Below, one piece after another: positions 5,605-5,965 of a DNA stretch of 5,965 nucleotides. Source of the DNA: Candidatus Omnitrophota bacterium (GTDB lineage: Bacteria > Omnitrophota > Gorgyraeia > Zapsychrales > Fredricksoniimonadaceae). Below the pieces are notes generated by a model. That model was not told the DNA's origin. It worked only from the letters and a program-made list of their open reading frames with translations, and did no database searches. The stretch spans positions 1 to 5,965 of the forward strand of contig JAGNTT010000120.1 in assembly GCA_017987425.1 (NCBI GenBank), given 5' to 3'. Position 1 is the stretch's first letter, and each line of letters starts with the position of its first letter. The position numbers were made by a program, and so were the translations under genes.

Positions 5605-5613
5605 GAGAATTCT

Positions 5614-5965
5614 ATGACCTCAATGCCGTCATATCTAAATAAGCTGTCGATTGTCAAACAAGTCCCTATTTTTCAGCATTTGAATTTTTTTGAGCAGAAC
5701 CGCATCGCCCGTAAAGCCAAAATCGTTGATTATAAAAAAGGCGATCTGATCTGCAAGCAGGGGGCGCCGGCGGATGCGTTTTACTGCCTTATCAGCGGAC
5801 GCGTTTACTGCTATACGCTGTTTCCCCGCGGCGATAAAAAAAATGTTGAGTTCATCCACCGGGGCATGCATTTCGGTATTCTCTCGTCGCTCACGGGTGA
5901 AAACCACTCGCACAATTTTGAAGCCATCAACGATTCGGTCATTCTTCAGATTGAACGGTCCGACT
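5614..5965 (+). CDS. Cyclic-nucleotide-binding-domain (Crp/FNR-like) protein, N-terminal part
   Basis: The frame is open from ATG 5614 to the window end (117 codons) and reads MTSMPSYLNKLSIVKQVPIF. The opening helix (about 7-36, LNKLSIVKQVPIFQHLNFFE), the strand YKKGDLICKQGAPADAFYCL (40-59), SGRVYCYTL (61-69) and the FGILSSLTGENHSH region (87-100) are the beta-roll of the CNBD/cupin fold of Crp/FNR regulators. In Crp the phosphate-binding cassette has a Glu (GE) and an Arg (RSA); here these are Ile89 and His98, so cAMP binding is doubtful. A DNA-binding helix-turn-helix, if present, lies beyond the window, so this could be a transcription regulator or a CNBD fused to something else. The start is supported only weakly by GAGA (5605-5608); ATG 5623 is an alternative. 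Confidence 0.87.
   Translation, partial: MTSMPSYLNKLSIVKQVPIFQHLNFFEQNRIARKAKIVDYKKGDLICKQGAPADAFYCLISGRVYCYTLFPRGDKKNVEFIHRGMHFGILSSLTGENHSHNFEAINDSVILQIERSD

Noticed and set aside
5556..5606. Rho-independent terminator after the acyl-CoA dehydrogenase gene
   Set aside because: The stem is strong but no T run follows (GAATTCTATG), and its sequence is explained by the heptamer repeat family.
1..5965. A defence system, phage region or biosynthetic cluster
   Set aside because: Every gene belongs to a common metabolic, redox or sensor family, and no nuclease, toxin, integrase or synthase genes were found on either strand. No tRNA or rRNA gene was recognised.

Overview
The window is a stretch of ordinary bacterial chromosome with all genes on the + strand. 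It holds the 3' part of ilvD, five complete genes, and the 5' part of a cyclic-nucleotide-binding-domain (CNBD) protein. Genes are tightly packed (39 to 190 bases between most of them), base composition is near 50% G+C apart from one gene, and starts include at least one TTG. Several traits recall uncultured Gram-negative-type lineages known mainly from metagenomes, such as Omnitrophota: a four-helix-bundle 'S23' gene amid heptamer repeats, a GTAGGGGCG-type palindrome, and a VLCAD-like acyl-CoA dehydrogenase. This placement is a weak inference from memory, as no marker gene is present.

Layout: ilvD end (2-670); a heptamer repeat array (675-730) and a G/C-rich hairpin (732-769); an A+T-rich four-helix-bundle gene (770-1123); a second array in reverse orientation (1128-1155); aroC, chorismate synthase (1160-2227); a perfect 28-bp palindrome (2231-2258); a classical short-chain dehydrogenase (2267-3130); an inverted repeat with weak heptamer phasing (3137-3191); a small thioredoxin-fold [2Fe-2S] ferredoxin (3218-3502); a 190-base leader with a plausible sigma70-type promoter; a 616-residue VLCAD/ACAD9-like acyl-CoA dehydrogenase (3693-5543); a heptamer inverted repeat (5544-5604); and the CNBD gene (5614 to the window end).

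The genes are mostly housekeeping: branched-chain amino acid synthesis (ilvD), the last shikimate-pathway step (aroC), fatty acyl-CoA oxidation (acyl-CoA dehydrogenase) and general redox (short-chain dehydrogenase, ferredoxin). They do not form one obvious pathway. The promoter before the acyl-CoA dehydrogenase suggests a separate transcription unit begins there, which may run on into the CNBD gene.

The most interesting structure is between the genes. Four of the six intergenic gaps carry repeats built from 7-base units of the form GTTGATN or GTTGTTC. Two of these repeats are compact 'plus arm then minus arm' inverted repeats with nothing inside. The arrays on either side of the four-helix-bundle gene have the same arrangement, with that gene as cargo. 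This suggests a small repeat element that exists in empty and filled forms, which is a hypothesis that can be tested.
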